Numbered from the stretch's first letter, positions 1 through 9,471 are shown. The stretch: 64,000 nucleotides of DNA from Elioraea thermophila (ex Habib et al. 2022) (GCF_003336755.1 NZ_KZ851831.1:1-64000), one strand, 5' to 3'. The notes: generated by a model from the letters alone, not told the origin. Program-made: numbers and translations.

Positions 1-2060
1 CACCGCCCCCCGAGCCCGCCGCCCCGCCCGCACCGCCCGCCGCTGCGCCGGCCGCGGCCGAGCCCCCGCTGCCGCTCGCCCCCGACAGCCTCGGCGCGCT
101 GCTCCTGAGGGAGCTGACCTCGCGGGCGGAGGCCGTCGCCGCCACCACGGTCGGCATCCTGCACACGCTGGCCGATGCGCCGCGCGCGCTCGATTGGCTC
201 GGCCGCGTGGCCACCGACCCCGCCGTGCGGAGCGGCGTGCTGCGCGCGCTGTGGCAGATCGCGCTGCTGCTCGCCGCCGGCATCATCGCCGAACGTCTCG
301 CCATCCTCGCCCTGCGCCCGATCCGCAGCCGCCTGCTCGCGCACACGCCGAAGACCTACCTGCGGCGGGTTCCGCTGGCGATCGGCGATCTCGTGCTCGA
401 TCTCCTTCCCGTCGCCGCCTTCGCGGTGGTCGCCTACAGCCTGATCCCGGTGCTGGAGCGCTGGCCGTCGCGCCAGTTCGTGCTGCTCGTCGCCGCCAAC
501 GCGTATCTCGCCGTGCGTCTTGCCCGTGCCGCCGGCCGCTTCGTCTTCTCACCCGATGCGCCCGCGATCCGGCTGATCCCCGGCATGTCGGACGAGACCG
601 CGGCCTACGCGCAGATCTGGGTCAACCGCATCACCATCGTCGCCCTCGCAGGCTTCGCCGCGATCGAGACCGCGCGCACCTTCGGCCTCGATTCCGCCAC
701 CGCGTCGGGGCTGTTCAAGGCGCTGTGGCTGCTGATCACGCTGCTGCTCATCATCGTCGTGCTGCAGAACCGCGAGGGCGTGCGCGAGGTGTTGCGTGCG
801 CCCGAGGGCGCGCGCGGCGCGTTCGCCGTGATCCGCAATCGCGTCGCGGATGTCTGGCACGTCCTCGCAACGCTCTATCTCCTCGCCGCCTGGGTGGTCA
901 CCGCGCTCGAGATCGAGGACGGTTACGGCCGCATCCTCGCCTTCACCGTCACCACCATCCTCGTCGTCGCCGGGGCGAAGCTCGCCGAACTCGGGCTCAA
1001 CCGCGCGATGGAGCGGATGATGGCGGTCGATCCCAAGGTCGCCGGCAAGCATCCGGGCATCGAGGCGCGGGTGAACCGCTACCTGCCCGCGCTGAAGACG
1101 CTGCTCGGCGCGGCGATCTGGACCGCGGCGGCGGTGATCCTGCTGCAGTCCTGGGGCTTCAACGCCTTCTCCTGGTTCACCCCCGGCAATGTCGGGCACC
1201 GCCTGCTCGGCGCGCTCGCCTCCATCGGCATCACCGTGCTGGTCGCGATCCTGGTGTGGGAGAGCGTGAACGCCGCCATCCAGCGCCGGCTCGATGCGGT
1301 GGCGCGCGACGCCCAGGCCGCGCGCAGCGCGCGCGTGCGCACGCTCCTGCCCATGCTGCGCACGTTGCTCACCGTCGTCATCGTCGTCGTCGTGGTGCTG
1401 ATCACGCTGTCCGAGATCGGGGTCAACATCGCGCCCCTGCTCGCCGGGGCCGGCGTGATCGGGCTTGCCATCGGCTTCGGCTCGCAGCGCCTGGTGCAGG
1501 ACCTGATCACGGGAGTGTTCCTGCTGATGGAGGACGCGCTGGCGGTCGGCGACGTCGTCTCCGTTGCCGGCCAATCGGGGGTGGTGGAGGGGCTCTCCAT
1601 CCGCTCCATCCGCCTGCGCAGCCTGGACGGCACGGTGCACATCATCCCGTTCAGCGCCGTCACCATGGTCTCGAACATGACGAAGGACTTCGCCTTCGCC
1701 GTGTTCGACGTCGGCGTCGCCTACCACGAGGACACCGACCGCGTGGTCGAGGTGCTGAAGAAGACCGCCGAGCAGATGCGCTCCGAGGGGAGGTGGGCGG
1801 CGGTGATCCGCGAGCCCCTGGAGATCCTCGGCGTCGATCGCTTCGCCGACAGCGCGGTGGTGATCCGCGCCCGCTTCCGCACCAATGCGGGCAGCCAGTG
1901 GGCGGTGACGCGCGAGTTCAACCGCCGCTACAAGAAGGCGTTCGACGAGGCCGGCATCGAGATCCCCTTCCCCTACCGCAAGGTGGTGGTGGCGAGCGAG
2001 GACGGTTCTCCGCCCTCGCAGGAGGCGAAGCGGGCGGCCGCGATCGCCGGCGCGGCCTGA
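1..2060 (+). CDS. Mechanosensitive ion channel, MscS family (5' end outside window)
   Basis: Pore protein of the inner membrane that opens under membrane tension to release solutes during hypo-osmotic shock. The reading frame is open to the left edge, through a Pro/Ala-rich stretch and then a helical segment, so the gene starts outside the window; the GTG at 207 is internal. About ten hydrophobic segments lie between positions 235 and 1430. The pore-lining helix and MscS beta-domain follow: AGAGVIGLAIGFGSQ near 1450-1490, then DVVSVAGQSGVVEGL near 1550-1590. The many extra N-terminal helices make it one of the large YbiO/MscK-like members rather than a minimal MscS. It converges on azlD with only 4 bp between them. 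The family is certain; the gating behaviour is not. Confidence 0.93.
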   Translation, partial: PPPEPAAPPAPPAAAPAAAEPPLPLAPDSLGALLLRELTSRAEAVAATTVGILHTLADAPRALDWLGRVATDPAVRSGVLRALWQIALLLAAGIIAERLAILALRPIRSRLLAHTPKTYLRRVPLAIGDLVLDLLPVAAFAVVAYSLIPVLERWPSRQFVLLVAANAYLAVRLARAAGRFVFSPDAPAIRLIPGMSDETAAYAQIWVNRITIVALAGFAAIETARTFGLDSATASGLFKALWLLITLLLIIVVLQNREGVREVLRAPEGARGAFAVIRNRVADVWHVLATLYLLAAWVVTALEIEDGYGRILAFTVTTILVVAGAKLAELGLNRAMERMMAVDPKVAGKHPGIEARVNRYLPALKTLLGAAIWTAAAVILLQSWGFNAFSWFTPGNVGHRLLGALASIGITVLVAILVWESVNAAIQRRLDAVARDAQAARSARVRTLLPMLRTLLTVVIVVVVVLITLSEIGVNIAPLLAGAGVIGLAIGFGSQRLVQDLITGVFLLMEDALAVGDVVSVAGQSGVVEGLSIRSIRLRSLDGTVHIIPFSAVTMVSNMTKDFAFAVFDVGVAYHEDTDRVVEVLKKTAEQMRSEGRWAAVIREPLEILGVDRFADSAVVIRARFRTNAGSQWAVTREFNRRYKKAFDEAGIEIPFPYRKVVVASEDGSPPSQEAKRAAAIAGAA

Positions 2061-2064
2061 AGCC

Positions 2065-2367
2065 TCAGAGCCCGCCCGCCCGCGCGGCCCAGAACGCGGC
2101 GACCCCGCCGAACAGCGCGAGCGGGGTCGACCCCGAGGCCCGCATGACGAGCAAGGTGGCCGCCCCGCCGAGCATCCCCGCCCAGCCCTCGCGAACGAGG
2201 GCGGGGGCGACGAAGGCGACGAACAGCGTGCCCGGCAGGTGTTCGAGGAAGGCGCGCAGGAAGGGGCCCGGCCTGATCCGGCGCAGCACGACATAGCCCG
2301 CGGCGCGGGCGGCGAAGGTCACCGCCGCCATCGCCAGGATGGCGGCCGCCGAAAAGGCATCCACCAT
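2065..2367 (-). CDS. azlD: AzlD-type branched-chain amino acid export subunit
   Basis: Small membrane protein of about 100 residues. AzlD proteins pair with AzlC to form an exporter of branched-chain amino acids. The sequence has the usual hydrophobic helices and the family-like PGPFLRAFLEHLPGTLFVAF segment. I place the start at the ATG at 2367 (MVDAF...) because it overlaps a TGA (TGATG) that closes the remnant of azlC, a normal coupling for this pair. A longer frame from 2433 adds only Arg-rich residues decoded from that remnant. The gene itself looks intact, but its partner is broken, so it may no longer act in export. Confidence 0.8.
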   Translation of the reverse strand: MVDAFSAAAILAMAAVTFAARAAGYVVLRRIRPGPFLRAFLEHLPGTLFVAFVAPALVREGWAGMLGGAATLLVMRASGSTPLALFGGVAAFWAARAGGL

Positions 2368-2788
2368 CACGTGCCGCGCCCGCCCGAGGTTTCGATCCAG
2401 GCGCCGACCAAGCTTCCCGCGACCGCGCCGCACACCACGGCCAGCGCAGGCTGCGGCAGGAGCGGGCTCAGGGCGAGAGCCACCGCCGCCAGCCCTTCAG
2501 CGCATCCAACCAAGCGGCAAGGTGGGGGCCCATCAGCGCGAAACGGAGGTTCACCGCAGCCGCCGCCAGGGCGGCGGAGGCGATCGGCGCCGGGTCGGTC
2601 CAGAGCTCGAGGGCCAGGATCTGCGACGCGCCGGCGAAGACGAGAGCGCTCATCAGCGCTTGCTCGAGAGCCGAAAGCCCCTGCGCCAGCACCCCGACGA
2701 CGAGGCCGAAGGGGACGAGCCCCACCGTCAGGGGAGCGGCGAGGCGAAGCCCGCGCACCACCCCGGCCCGGCTCACCACCACCTGCAT
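2367..2788 (-). pseudogene. azlC: azlC remnant with internal deletion and frameshift
   Basis: The first 106 residues (MQVVVSRAGVVRGLRLAAPL onward) match the N-terminal half of AzlC, including the FAGASQILALELW segment, and end at a TGA at 2468. Reading on in a second frame gives LLPQPALAVVCGAVAGSLVG..., which looks like the family C-terminus and stops at 2367-2369, exactly where azlD starts. AzlC is normally about 230 residues, while the two parts here add up to about 140. So some 90 central residues are missing as well as the frame. The junction lies in the region reading LSP in both frames (about 2465-2475). A sequencing slip cannot explain the loss. An expressed 106-residue fragment cannot be ruled out. 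Confidence 0.75.
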
Positions 2789-2789
2789 C

Positions 2790-3356
2790 TCAGCCGCGGC
2801 GGAAGCGGGCGATCAGGGCCTCAGCCTCCTCCGGCGCGGTCGCGAGCGCGGCCTCGGCGATGCGGCGGGAGAATCCGGCGCGGGCGAGGACGGCGAGGGC
2901 CTTGTCGCGGGTCGCCGCCGGGTCGGGGCAGAAGGGACCGAGCCGGCGACGCCTGAGCGCGATCAGCGCCGCGGCGATCGCCGCCTCCTCGTCGGGAAGC
3001 GCGGCCTCGATGGCAGCGCCTGCTTCCTCGCCCGCCCCCCGTTGCGCCAGGTGGGCGGCGATCGCCACCGCCGACCGGCCGGAACGCGCCAGTCGCCGTG
3101 CGCGGGCCTCGGCGAAGGCGGCGTCGTTCACCGCCCCGGTCGCGGCGAGCCGCTGCACCACCCGCCGCGCCGCCGCCCGCGCCGCAGCGACCTCCGTCTC
3201 CTCCGCCCCGGTCGCTTCCGCCCAGCGCGCGATGCGCCGTTCCAGCACGCGCAGCAGCGCGGCGCGAGTCGCGGCATAGCGCGCGAGGTGCGCGAGCGCG
3301 GCCTGCTCGAGCGCGGCGTCGGTGGGCGGAGCAGGATTGCGGCTGCGGCGGGGCAT
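2790..3356 (-). CDS. recX: RecX family regulatory protein
   Basis: Predicted 188-residue, highly helical, Arg/Ala-rich protein. RecX proteins bind RecA filaments and limit recombination and SOS induction. It shows the three-helix repeat layout of the family: VVQRLAATGAVNDAAFAEAR (repeat 1 type), then a run containing ALIALRRRRLGPF, and a final repeat FSRRIAEAALA. The start at 3356 overlaps the stop of the upstream methyltransferase gene as TGATG, and its stop is one base from the azlC start, so the four genes form one transcription unit. recA is not in the window, so the role rests on family likeness. Confidence 0.8.
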   Translation of the reverse strand: MPRRSRNPAPPTDAALEQAALAHLARYAATRAALLRVLERRIARWAEATGAEETEVAAARAAARRVVQRLAATGAVNDAAFAEARARRLARSGRSAVAIAAHLAQRGAGEEAGAAIEAALPDEEAAIAAALIALRRRRLGPFCPDPAATRDKALAVLARAGFSRRIAEAALATAPEEAEALIARFRRG

Positions 3357-4087
3357 CAGCCCGAATCGGCGGCGACCACGGCGCGGCGCCGCCTTACGGT
3401 GGCCGATTCGGCCACGGGCAAGGGGATCGCGCCGAACAGGTCCTTCTCCGCTTCGATGATGGCCACACCTGCGAAGCGCGGCCCGATTCGCCGGCCGACC
3501 CGCTCCCACGCCGCCGCGCCGCGCAAGAGCGTCCGCCAGGGGAAGGGCGGCACGAACAGCGCGCCGTCGCGCCGCACCTCGCGGAACATGGCGGAGGCGA
3601 GCAACCGGGACAGTTGCGGGGCGGAAAACGGTCGGCCATGGCCGAAGGGGGTCGCCTCGGCATAGGCCCACCACCCCGTGCGGTTCGGCACCACCACCAT
3701 GAGCCGCCCGTCGTCCTTCAGCACCCGCCAGACCTCGCGCAGCATCCGCCGCGCATGCTCGGCGTGCTCCAGGCCGTGCACGAGCAACACCCGGTCGAAC
3801 AGCAGATCCGGAAAGGGGAGCCGGTCCTCGTGCGCGACGGTAGCGAGCGAGGGCCGCTTGCGCGGCCAGCGCGCGACCCCGAGTTGGGCCGGGAGGCAAG
3901 CGACGGTGCAGTCGCCCGCTTCGGTGCGCCAGATGCGCAGGAAGGGCAGCGCGTAGCCCAGGCCCAGCGTGCGCGCGCCCGGGCGAACGGGCCAGAGCGC
4001 GCGCAGCCGAGCGCGCAGCATGGCGATGACCACCCTGCCGTGCGATGAGGCGTAGAAATGGGCGAGTGCGGCGACGTCCTCCGCCAT
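3356..4087 (-). CDS. Class I SAM-dependent methyltransferase
   Basis: 243-residue protein with a degenerate Rossmann methyltransferase fold. Visible landmarks are RTLGLGYALPFL where the glycine-rich SAM loop should be, LPFPDLLFDRVLLVHGLEHA (post-motif with the usual HxLEH), and VWRVLKDDGRLMVVVPNRTG. This type resembles the UbiE/Methyltransf_11 group, but no substrate can be named. It is first in a four-gene minus-strand operon with recX, and its TGA overlaps the recX ATG. The N-terminal MAEDVAALAHFYAS looks natural for the family, which supports the start at 4087. The link with RecX is positional only. Confidence 0.8.
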   Translation of the reverse strand: MAEDVAALAHFYASSHGRVVIAMLRARLRALWPVRPGARTLGLGYALPFLRIWRTEAGDCTVACLPAQLGVARWPRKRPSLATVAHEDRLPFPDLLFDRVLLVHGLEHAEHARRMLREVWRVLKDDGRLMVVVPNRTGWWAYAEATPFGHGRPFSAPQLSRLLASAMFREVRRDGALFVPPFPWRTLLRGAAAWERVGRRIGPRFAGVAIIEAEKDLFGAIPLPVAESATVRRRRAVVAADSG

Positions 4088-4285
4088 GGCGGCGTCTTAG
4101 CACGGAGCCCGCTTCCACCCGACCTTGCCGGAGCGAAGGCCGCCCGACACAGGCCGAGGCCAGCGCGGGCACGGGGATCGCTTGACCAGGAACAAATCCG
4201 TGAGTTCCGATTGCATTCCTCGGCAAGCTGGGCCAGTCCTGGCCGAAGATCCGGAAAGCTTTGAGAAGACCCTTCCAAGAATGCG

Positions 4286-5047
4286 ATGCTCATGCGTTTC
4301 GAGACGGATCCTGGCATGACGGTGACGGGCGGAAATCTGCTGCCCCCCGTGAGGTCCGACTGGGCGTTACTTCTCGATCTCGACGGAACCTTGATCGACT
4401 TTGCAGCGACGCCGGAGGCGGCCCGCGCGCCCGCGACCCTGCCGTCCGCCCTTCTCCAGGCCGCCGCCGCCCTCGGCGGAGCGCTCGCCATCGTCTCGGG
4501 GCGCGAGATCGCGGCGATCGACCGCCTGCTCGCCCCCGCCCGCCTTGCCGCCGCCGGCTGCCACGGCGGCGAGCTCCGCCCCTGCCCGGATTGCGTGGTC
4601 AGCCGGCACGCCCCACCGCTCGACCCTGCCCTGGTCGCCGAGGCGGTCGCCCTCGCCGAGGCCGAAGGGCTCCATCTCGAGGTGAAGGCGACCGGCCTCG
4701 CCCTTCATGTCCGCGCCTGCCCGGATCGCGAGTCGGCGGCGCATGCCCTCGCCCTCCACCTTGCCGCCCGCGCCGGGCCGGGCTACGAGGTGCTGCCGGG
4801 GGCGCTGGTGCGGGAAATCCGTCCGCGCGGCTTCGACAAGGGCCGCGCGGTGCGGGCGCTGATGGAGGCTCCGCCCTTCGCCGGCCGCCGCCCTCTCTTC
4901 CTCGGCGACGACGTGACCGACCGCGACGGCATCGCCGCCGCGCGCGCCTTGGGCGGCGAAGGGATCCTGCTCGGCCACGATACGCCGGCGGGCCCTGCCG
5001 AGGTGCGGGCGTGGCTTGCCGCCCTGCCGCGGGCGCTCGGCCGATGA
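4286..5047 (+). CDS. otsB: Trehalose-6-phosphate phosphatase
   Basis: HAD-type phosphatase that removes phosphate from trehalose-6-phosphate, the last step of trehalose synthesis. HAD motif 1 is LLLDLDGTLIDF, motif 2 the serine in AIVSGREIAAID, and motif 4 LFLGDDVTDRDGI. GFDKGRAV is typical of OtsB. ATGs at 4286, 4292 and 4316 are possible. The one at 4316 (MTVTGG...) would give 243 residues and a more usual N-terminus, and none has a strong ribosome site. The stop overlaps the GH15 start (ATGA), so otsB, the GH15 gene and otsA are co-transcribed. Trehalose is the expected osmolyte and stress sugar. Confidence 0.93.
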   Translation: MLMRFETDPGMTVTGGNLLPPVRSDWALLLDLDGTLIDFAATPEAARAPATLPSALLQAAAALGGALAIVSGREIAAIDRLLAPARLAAAGCHGGELRPCPDCVVSRHAPPLDPALVAEAVALAEAEGLHLEVKATGLALHVRACPDRESAAHALALHLAARAGPGYEVLPGALVREIRPRGFDKGRAVRALMEAPPFAGRRPLFLGDDVTDRDGIAAARALGGEGILLGHDTPAGPAEVRAWLAALPRALGR

Positions 5048-6849
5048 GCGCGCGCCATCAGCCGCTCGACCTCGGCGTGATCGGCAACTGCCAGGTCGCC
5101 GCCCTGATCGACCCGCGCGGGCGGATGACCTGGCTTTGCCTGCCGCGGCTCGACGGCGACCCGGTGTTCTGCGCCCTGATCGACGGCGTTGACCCGGCTG
5201 GCGGCTTCATGGACGTGCTGGTCGAGGGTCTCGTCACCACCCGCCAAGCCTACCGGCGCAACACCGCGATCCTGGAGACCGTGCTTGAGGCGAAGGATGG
5301 CGCGGCGGTGCGCCTCGTCGACTTCGCGCCCCGCTGCGTCCGCTTCGGCCGCTCCTTCCGCCCAACTCAGGTGATCCGCCGCCTCGAACCCATCTCCGGG
5401 CGGCCGCGGGTGACCATCCGCATCCGCCCGCGCGCCGCTTGGGGCAGCGCGACGCCGCAGCGGCGCGGCGGCAGCAACCACCTGCGCTGGGCGGAGGGCG
5501 AAACAAGCCTGCGCGTCACCACCGATGCCCCGGTCAGCTTCATCGCCCACGAGGCCTCCTTCGTGCTCGATCGGCCGGTGACCCTCGTCCTCGGCGAGGA
5601 CGAACCGCTGCCCGAGGCGCCCGGCGAACTCGCCGTCCGCTTCGAGGCCGAAACGGCGGCCTATTGGCTCGAATGGACGCGTTACCTCTCCATCCCCTTC
5701 GAGTGGCAGGAGGCGGTGATCCGCGCCGCGATCACGCTCAAGCTGTGCACCTTCGAGGAGACGGGCGCGATCGCGGCGGCGCTCACCACCTCCATCCCGG
5801 AGGCCCCCGGGTCGGGCCGCACCTGGGACTACCGCTTCTGCTGGCTGCGCGACTCCTATTTCTGCGTGCAGGCGCTGAACCGGCTCGGCGCCACCCGCAC
5901 GATGGAGGCGTTCATCCGCTTCCTCACCGACATCGTGCTGGCCGACCCCGGCGCGCCGCTCGCTCCGCTCTATCCCCTGGCGCCCGGGGTTTCGAGCGAG
6001 GAACGGATCGCGCCCGCGCTCGCCGGCTTCCTCGGCGATGGTCCGGTGCGCGTCGGCAACGCCGCCGCCACCCAGGTCCAGAACGACAGCTACGGCCAGG
6101 TGATCCTCGCCGCCGCCCAGGCCTTCTTCGACGCCCGCCTGCCGCGCCCGGGCGATCTCGCCCTGTTCCGCCTGCTCGAAACCGTGGGCGAGACGGCGGA
6201 GCGTGTCGCCCTCACCCCCGATGCGTCGCTCTGGGAGTATCGCGGACGGATGCGGGTGCACACCTACTCGGCGGTGATGTGCTGGGCGGGCCTCTCGCGC
6301 CTCGCCGCGATCGCCGACCGTCTCGGCCTCGCCGAGGCGCGCGCGCGCTGGGCCGCCTCGGCCGCGCGCCTGCGCGAGGCGATCCTGCGCGAGGCCTGGC
6401 GGGAGGATCTCGGCTGCTTCGTCGACGCCTTCGGCGCCGACGGCACGGACGCCGCCCTGCTGCTCCTGCCCGAACTCGGCTTCGTCGCGCATGATGATCC
6501 GCGCTTTCGGGCCACGCTCGCGCGCATCGAAAGGCGGCTCCGGCGCGACGGTTTGCTGTTGCGCTACGACCAGCCGGACGATTTCGGCCTGCCCGAGACG
6601 GCCTTCCTGGTCTGCAGCTTCTGGTATGTCGATGCGCTGGCAGGCCAAGGGCGGCTTGCGGAGGCGCGCGCGCTGTTCGAACGACTGCTCGCCCACCGCA
6701 ACCACCTCGGCCTGTTCAGCGAGGACTGCGACCCGCGCACCGGCCAGCTCTGGGGCAACTTCCCGCAGGCCTACTCCATGGTGGGGCTGATCCTGTCCGC
6801 GATGCGGCTGTCGCGGTCCTGGGAGGAGGCGCTGTGGCGCGCCTCGTGA
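5044..6849 (+). CDS. Glycoside hydrolase family 15 protein
   Basis: 601-residue cytoplasmic enzyme of the glucoamylase/trehalase family GH15. It starts with LDLGVIGNCQVAALIDPRGR, typical of bacterial GH15 proteins that sit beside ots genes. The (alpha/alpha)6 domain carries TWDYRFCWLRDSYF, SLWEYRGRMRVHTYS (probable general acid Glu) and GLFSEDCDPRTGQLWGNFPQ (probable base Glu region). The start overlaps the otsB stop and the end overlaps the otsA start by 16 bp. GH15 includes trehalases in actinobacteria, so it may degrade trehalose or a related alpha-glucan; which one cannot be read from sequence. Family assignment is secure. Confidence 0.92.
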   Translation: MSARHQPLDLGVIGNCQVAALIDPRGRMTWLCLPRLDGDPVFCALIDGVDPAGGFMDVLVEGLVTTRQAYRRNTAILETVLEAKDGAAVRLVDFAPRCVRFGRSFRPTQVIRRLEPISGRPRVTIRIRPRAAWGSATPQRRGGSNHLRWAEGETSLRVTTDAPVSFIAHEASFVLDRPVTLVLGEDEPLPEAPGELAVRFEAETAAYWLEWTRYLSIPFEWQEAVIRAAITLKLCTFEETGAIAAALTTSIPEAPGSGRTWDYRFCWLRDSYFCVQALNRLGATRTMEAFIRFLTDIVLADPGAPLAPLYPLAPGVSSEERIAPALAGFLGDGPVRVGNAAATQVQNDSYGQVILAAAQAFFDARLPRPGDLALFRLLETVGETAERVALTPDASLWEYRGRMRVHTYSAVMCWAGLSRLAAIADRLGLAEARARWAASAARLREAILREAWREDLGCFVDAFGADGTDAALLLLPELGFVAHDDPRFRATLARIERRLRRDGLLLRYDQPDDFGLPETAFLVCSFWYVDALAGQGRLAEARALFERLLAHRNHLGLFSEDCDPRTGQLWGNFPQAYSMVGLILSAMRLSRSWEEALWRAS

Positions 6850-8207
6850 TCGTCTCCTACCGGGTCGCCGAACCGAAGCGCGGCGCGGCGGCCGGCGGTC
6901 TCGCCGTCGGCATCGCCGATGCGCTGAAGGCACGGCGGGGGCTCTGGTTCGGCTGGAGCGGACGCACGGCACCTGCCCCCTCGCCGGAGCCTGACATCGT
7001 CGCGCACGGCGGGGTGGCTTACGCCCGGTTCGACATCGCCTCGGCCGACCACGCGCCGTTCTACGCCGGGTTCGCCAACGGCACGCTCTGGCCGCTGCTG
7101 CACTACCGGCTCGGGCTGATGGAGTTCGACCGCGCGGCGCTCGCCGCCTATGCCCGCGTCAACGCCGCCTTCGCCGCGGCACTCGCGCCCCTCCTCTCGG
7201 CCGACGATGTCGTCTGGGTGCACGACTACCAGCTGATGCTGGTGCCGCGCGAACTCCGCAGCCGCGGCTTCGCGGGTCGTGTGGGGTTCTTCCTGCACGT
7301 GCCCTTCCCACCGCCCGACGTGTGGTGCGCCCTGCCGCAGGGCGGAAGCCTTCTCGAGTCGCTGCTCGCCGCCGACCTCGTCGGCTTCCAGACCGAGGGC
7401 GATCGCGCCAATTTCCTCGCCTGCTGCGCGCGCTGCCTCGGTGCCGCGGTGGCGGACGGCACGGTGACGCACGACGGCCGACGAACAGCTGTCGCAACAT
7501 TCCCGATCGGCATCGACACCCAGGGCTTCGCGCGCACCGCCGCCCGCGCCGCGAAGGGCCGCGCCGTGCGCCAGCTGCGCGAAAGCCTCGGCGAGCGGTT
7601 GCTCGTCATCGGCGTCGATCGCCTCGACTACTCGAAAGGCCTGATCAACCGTTTCCTTGCCTACGATTCCCTGCTCCATCTCGAGCCGTCCTGGCGCCGG
7701 CGCGTCACCTACCTGCAGGTCGCCGCCCGCTCGCGCGTCGAGGTGGCGCAGTATCGGGCGCTCAGGCGCGAACTCGACCGCCTGGCGGGGCGGATCAACG
7801 GCGAGCACGCCGAGTTCGACTGGACGCCCCTGCGCTACCTCACGCGCGAGGTGCCGCGCACCACGCTTGCCGGCTTCTTCCGCATCGCCCGGGTGGGGCT
7901 GGTCACGCCGATGCGCGACGGCATGAACCTGGTCGCGAAGGAGTTCGTCGCCGCCCAGGACGCGACCGATCCCGGCGTGCTCATCCTCTCCGCCTTCGCC
8001 GGTGCCGCGGCGGAGCTCACCGAGGCGCTGATCGTCAACCCGCACGACCCGCAGGAGATCGCGGAAGCCCTCGCCCGCGCGCTCGCCATGCCGCTCGAGG
8101 AGCGTCGCACGCGATGGGAGGCGATGATGGCGCGGCTGCGCGAGGCGACGGCGGCGGCCTGGGCGAAGGCCTTCCTCGACCGCCTGGAAGCCTGCCCGGG
8201 ACCGTGA
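6834..8207 (+). CDS. otsA: Alpha,alpha-trehalose-phosphate synthase (UDP-forming)
   Basis: GT20 glycosyltransferase that joins UDP-glucose and glucose-6-phosphate to make trehalose-6-phosphate, the substrate of OtsB encoded upstream. Signature stretches are [62 protein letters not shown] and [20 protein letters not shown]. The 457 residues match the family's length. The start is a GTG at 6834 with a strong Shine-Dalgarno (GGGAGGAGG) just before it, inside the end of the GH15 gene. The order otsB-GH15-otsA is a compact trehalose operon. Confidence 0.96.
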   Translation: MARLVIVSYRVAEPKRGAAAGGLAVGIADALKARRGLWFGWSGRTAPAPSPEPDIVAHGGVAYARFDIASADHAPFYAGFANGTLWPLLHYRLGLMEFDRAALAAYARVNAAFAAALAPLLSADDVVWVHDYQLMLVPRELRSRGFAGRVGFFLHVPFPPPDVWCALPQGGSLLESLLAADLVGFQTEGDRANFLACCARCLGAAVADGTVTHDGRRTAVATFPIGIDTQGFARTAARAAKGRAVRQLRESLGERLLVIGVDRLDYSKGLINRFLAYDSLLHLEPSWRRRVTYLQVAARSRVEVAQYRALRRELDRLAGRINGEHAEFDWTPLRYLTREVPRTTLAGFFRIARVGLVTPMRDGMNLVAKEFVAAQDATDPGVLILSAFAGAAAELTEALIVNPHDPQEIAEALARALAMPLEERRTRWEAMMARLREATAAAWAKAFLDRLEACPGP

Positions 8208-8239
8208 CGCGGACGGGCGGCGATGCTAAGCGAGAGCCG

Positions 8240-8971
8240 ATGCCCGGCCTCGACATCGTCGCCGTCCCCTGCCTCAGCGACAACTACGCGTGGCTCCTGC
8301 GCGACCGCGAAACGGGGGCGGTGGCGGTGGTCGATCCCGGTGAGGCGGGGCCGGTCGAGCGAGCGCTCGCCGCCAAGTCGTGGCCGCTCGACCTGATCCT
8401 GCTCACCCACCACCATGCCGATCATGTCGGCGGTGCCGCCGAGTTGCGCGCCCGTTTCGGTGCCGAACTCGTCGGCGCGGCGGCGGACCGCCACCGCCTG
8501 CCTCCGCTCGATCGCGAACTCGCCCCCGGCGACACCGTCTCGGTCGGCGACAGCGCGGCGACGGTGCTCGCCACCCCCGGCCACACCTCGGGCCACATCG
8601 CCTACCATTTCAGCGAGGCGCGGGTACTGGCCTGCGGCGACACGCTCTTCTCGCTCGGCTGCGGACGGGTGTTCGAAGGCACGATGGCGGAGATGTTCGA
8701 GAGCCTGCGTCGGCTCGCCGCCCTGCCCGACGACACGATGGTGCTGTGCGGCCACGAGTACACGGAGGCGAATGCCCGCTTCGCCCGCCACGTCGATCCC
8801 GCCAACGCGGCGCTGGCCGCGCGGGCGGAGGAGGTGCGGAGGCTGCGCGCGGAAGGGCGGCCCACGCTTCCCGTGCCGCTCGGCCTCGAGAAGGCGACCA
8901 ACCCGTTCCTGCGCGCGCGCGACGCGGCCGAGTTCGCCCGCCTCCGTTCCGAGAAGGATTCGTTCCGCTGA
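8240..8971 (+). CDS. gloB: Hydroxyacylglutathione hydrolase (glyoxalase II)
   Basis: Metallo-beta-lactamase-fold thioesterase that hydrolyses S-D-lactoylglutathione to D-lactate and glutathione, the second step of methylglyoxal detoxification. The binuclear metal site shows THHHADH (residues 56-62), the His of [13 protein letters not shown], the Asp of [17 protein letters not shown], and CGHEYTEAN. The C-terminal substrate-binding domain is present and the length (243) is normal. The ATG at 8240 lies 33 bp after the otsA stop. The downstream cupin gene starts inside the gloB stop codon (CTGA), so they are probably coupled. Confidence 0.94.
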   Translation: MPGLDIVAVPCLSDNYAWLLRDRETGAVAVVDPGEAGPVERALAAKSWPLDLILLTHHHADHVGGAAELRARFGAELVGAAADRHRLPPLDRELAPGDTVSVGDSAATVLATPGHTSGHIAYHFSEARVLACGDTLFSLGCGRVFEGTMAEMFESLRRLAALPDDTMVLCGHEYTEANARFARHVDPANAALAARAEEVRRLRAEGRPTLPVPLGLEKATNPFLRARDAAEFARLRSEKDSFR

Positions 8972-9471
8972 AGCCCGCCGGCCTCCACCTCCTCGATCCG
9001 GCGACCGAGGCCGAAGCGGTGATCGAAGCCCTCGGCCTCGCTCCGCACCCCGAGGGCGGGTGGTTCCGCGAGACCTGGCGGGATTCGCCGGCCGATGGTT
9101 CGCGCGGCGCGGGAACGGCCATCCTCTATCTTTTGAAGGCCGAGGAGACCTCGCACTGGCACCGGGTGGACGCCACCGAGATCTGGCACTGGTACGGTGG
9201 TGCTCCGCTCGTGCTCACCCTCTCGCCTGATGGGCACGACGCCGAGGCGCATCTGCTCGGGCCCGATCTCGACGCGCATCAGTTGCCGCAGCGGATCGTT
9301 CCGGCGCTTTGGTGGCAGACGGCCGCCTGCCTGGGACGGTGGACCCTGGTCGGCTGCACGGTGAGCCCCGCCTTCACCTTCGCGGGCTTCGAACTCGCAC
9401 CCCCCGATTGGCGCCCCACCCCGCGGCCTGCCGGCGGCCACGCCCCTCACTCGTCGAGCGGGACGCGATAG
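8968..9471 (+). CDS. Cupin domain protein (DUF985 type), probable CTG start
   Basis: About 167-residue single-domain cupin. It opens with the family pattern [18 protein letters not shown] and has the metal-binding cupin segments [17 protein letters not shown] and [15 protein letters not shown]. The function of this family is unknown; the fold often binds a metal or small sugar-like ligand. The frame has no ATG, GTG or TTG at the right place. The best start is CTG at 8968, giving [11 protein letters not shown], with AAGGA about nine bases upstream and a CTGA overlap with the gloB stop. The 3' end overlaps the convergent gene by 25 bp. Confidence 0.8.
   Translation: MKPAGLHLLDPATEAEAVIEALGLAPHPEGGWFRETWRDSPADGSRGAGTAILYLLKAEETSHWHRVDATEIWHWYGGAPLVLTLSPDGHDAEAHLLGPDLDAHQLPQRIVPALWWQTAACLGRWTLVGCTVSPAFTFAGFELAPPDWRPTPRPAGGHAPHSSSGTR

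Noticed and set aside
4189-4208. GGAAC-N10-GTTCC dyad before otsB, considered as an EcfG (general stress) promoter
   Set aside because: EcfG promoters need GGAAC followed after about 16-17 bases by a CGTT-like element, which is absent. Only an unexplained short dyad remains.
4783-6972. Large minus-strand frame opposite the GH15 gene
   Set aside because: Antisense shadow of the otsB/GH15 coding region; no recognisable domain and no plausible start.
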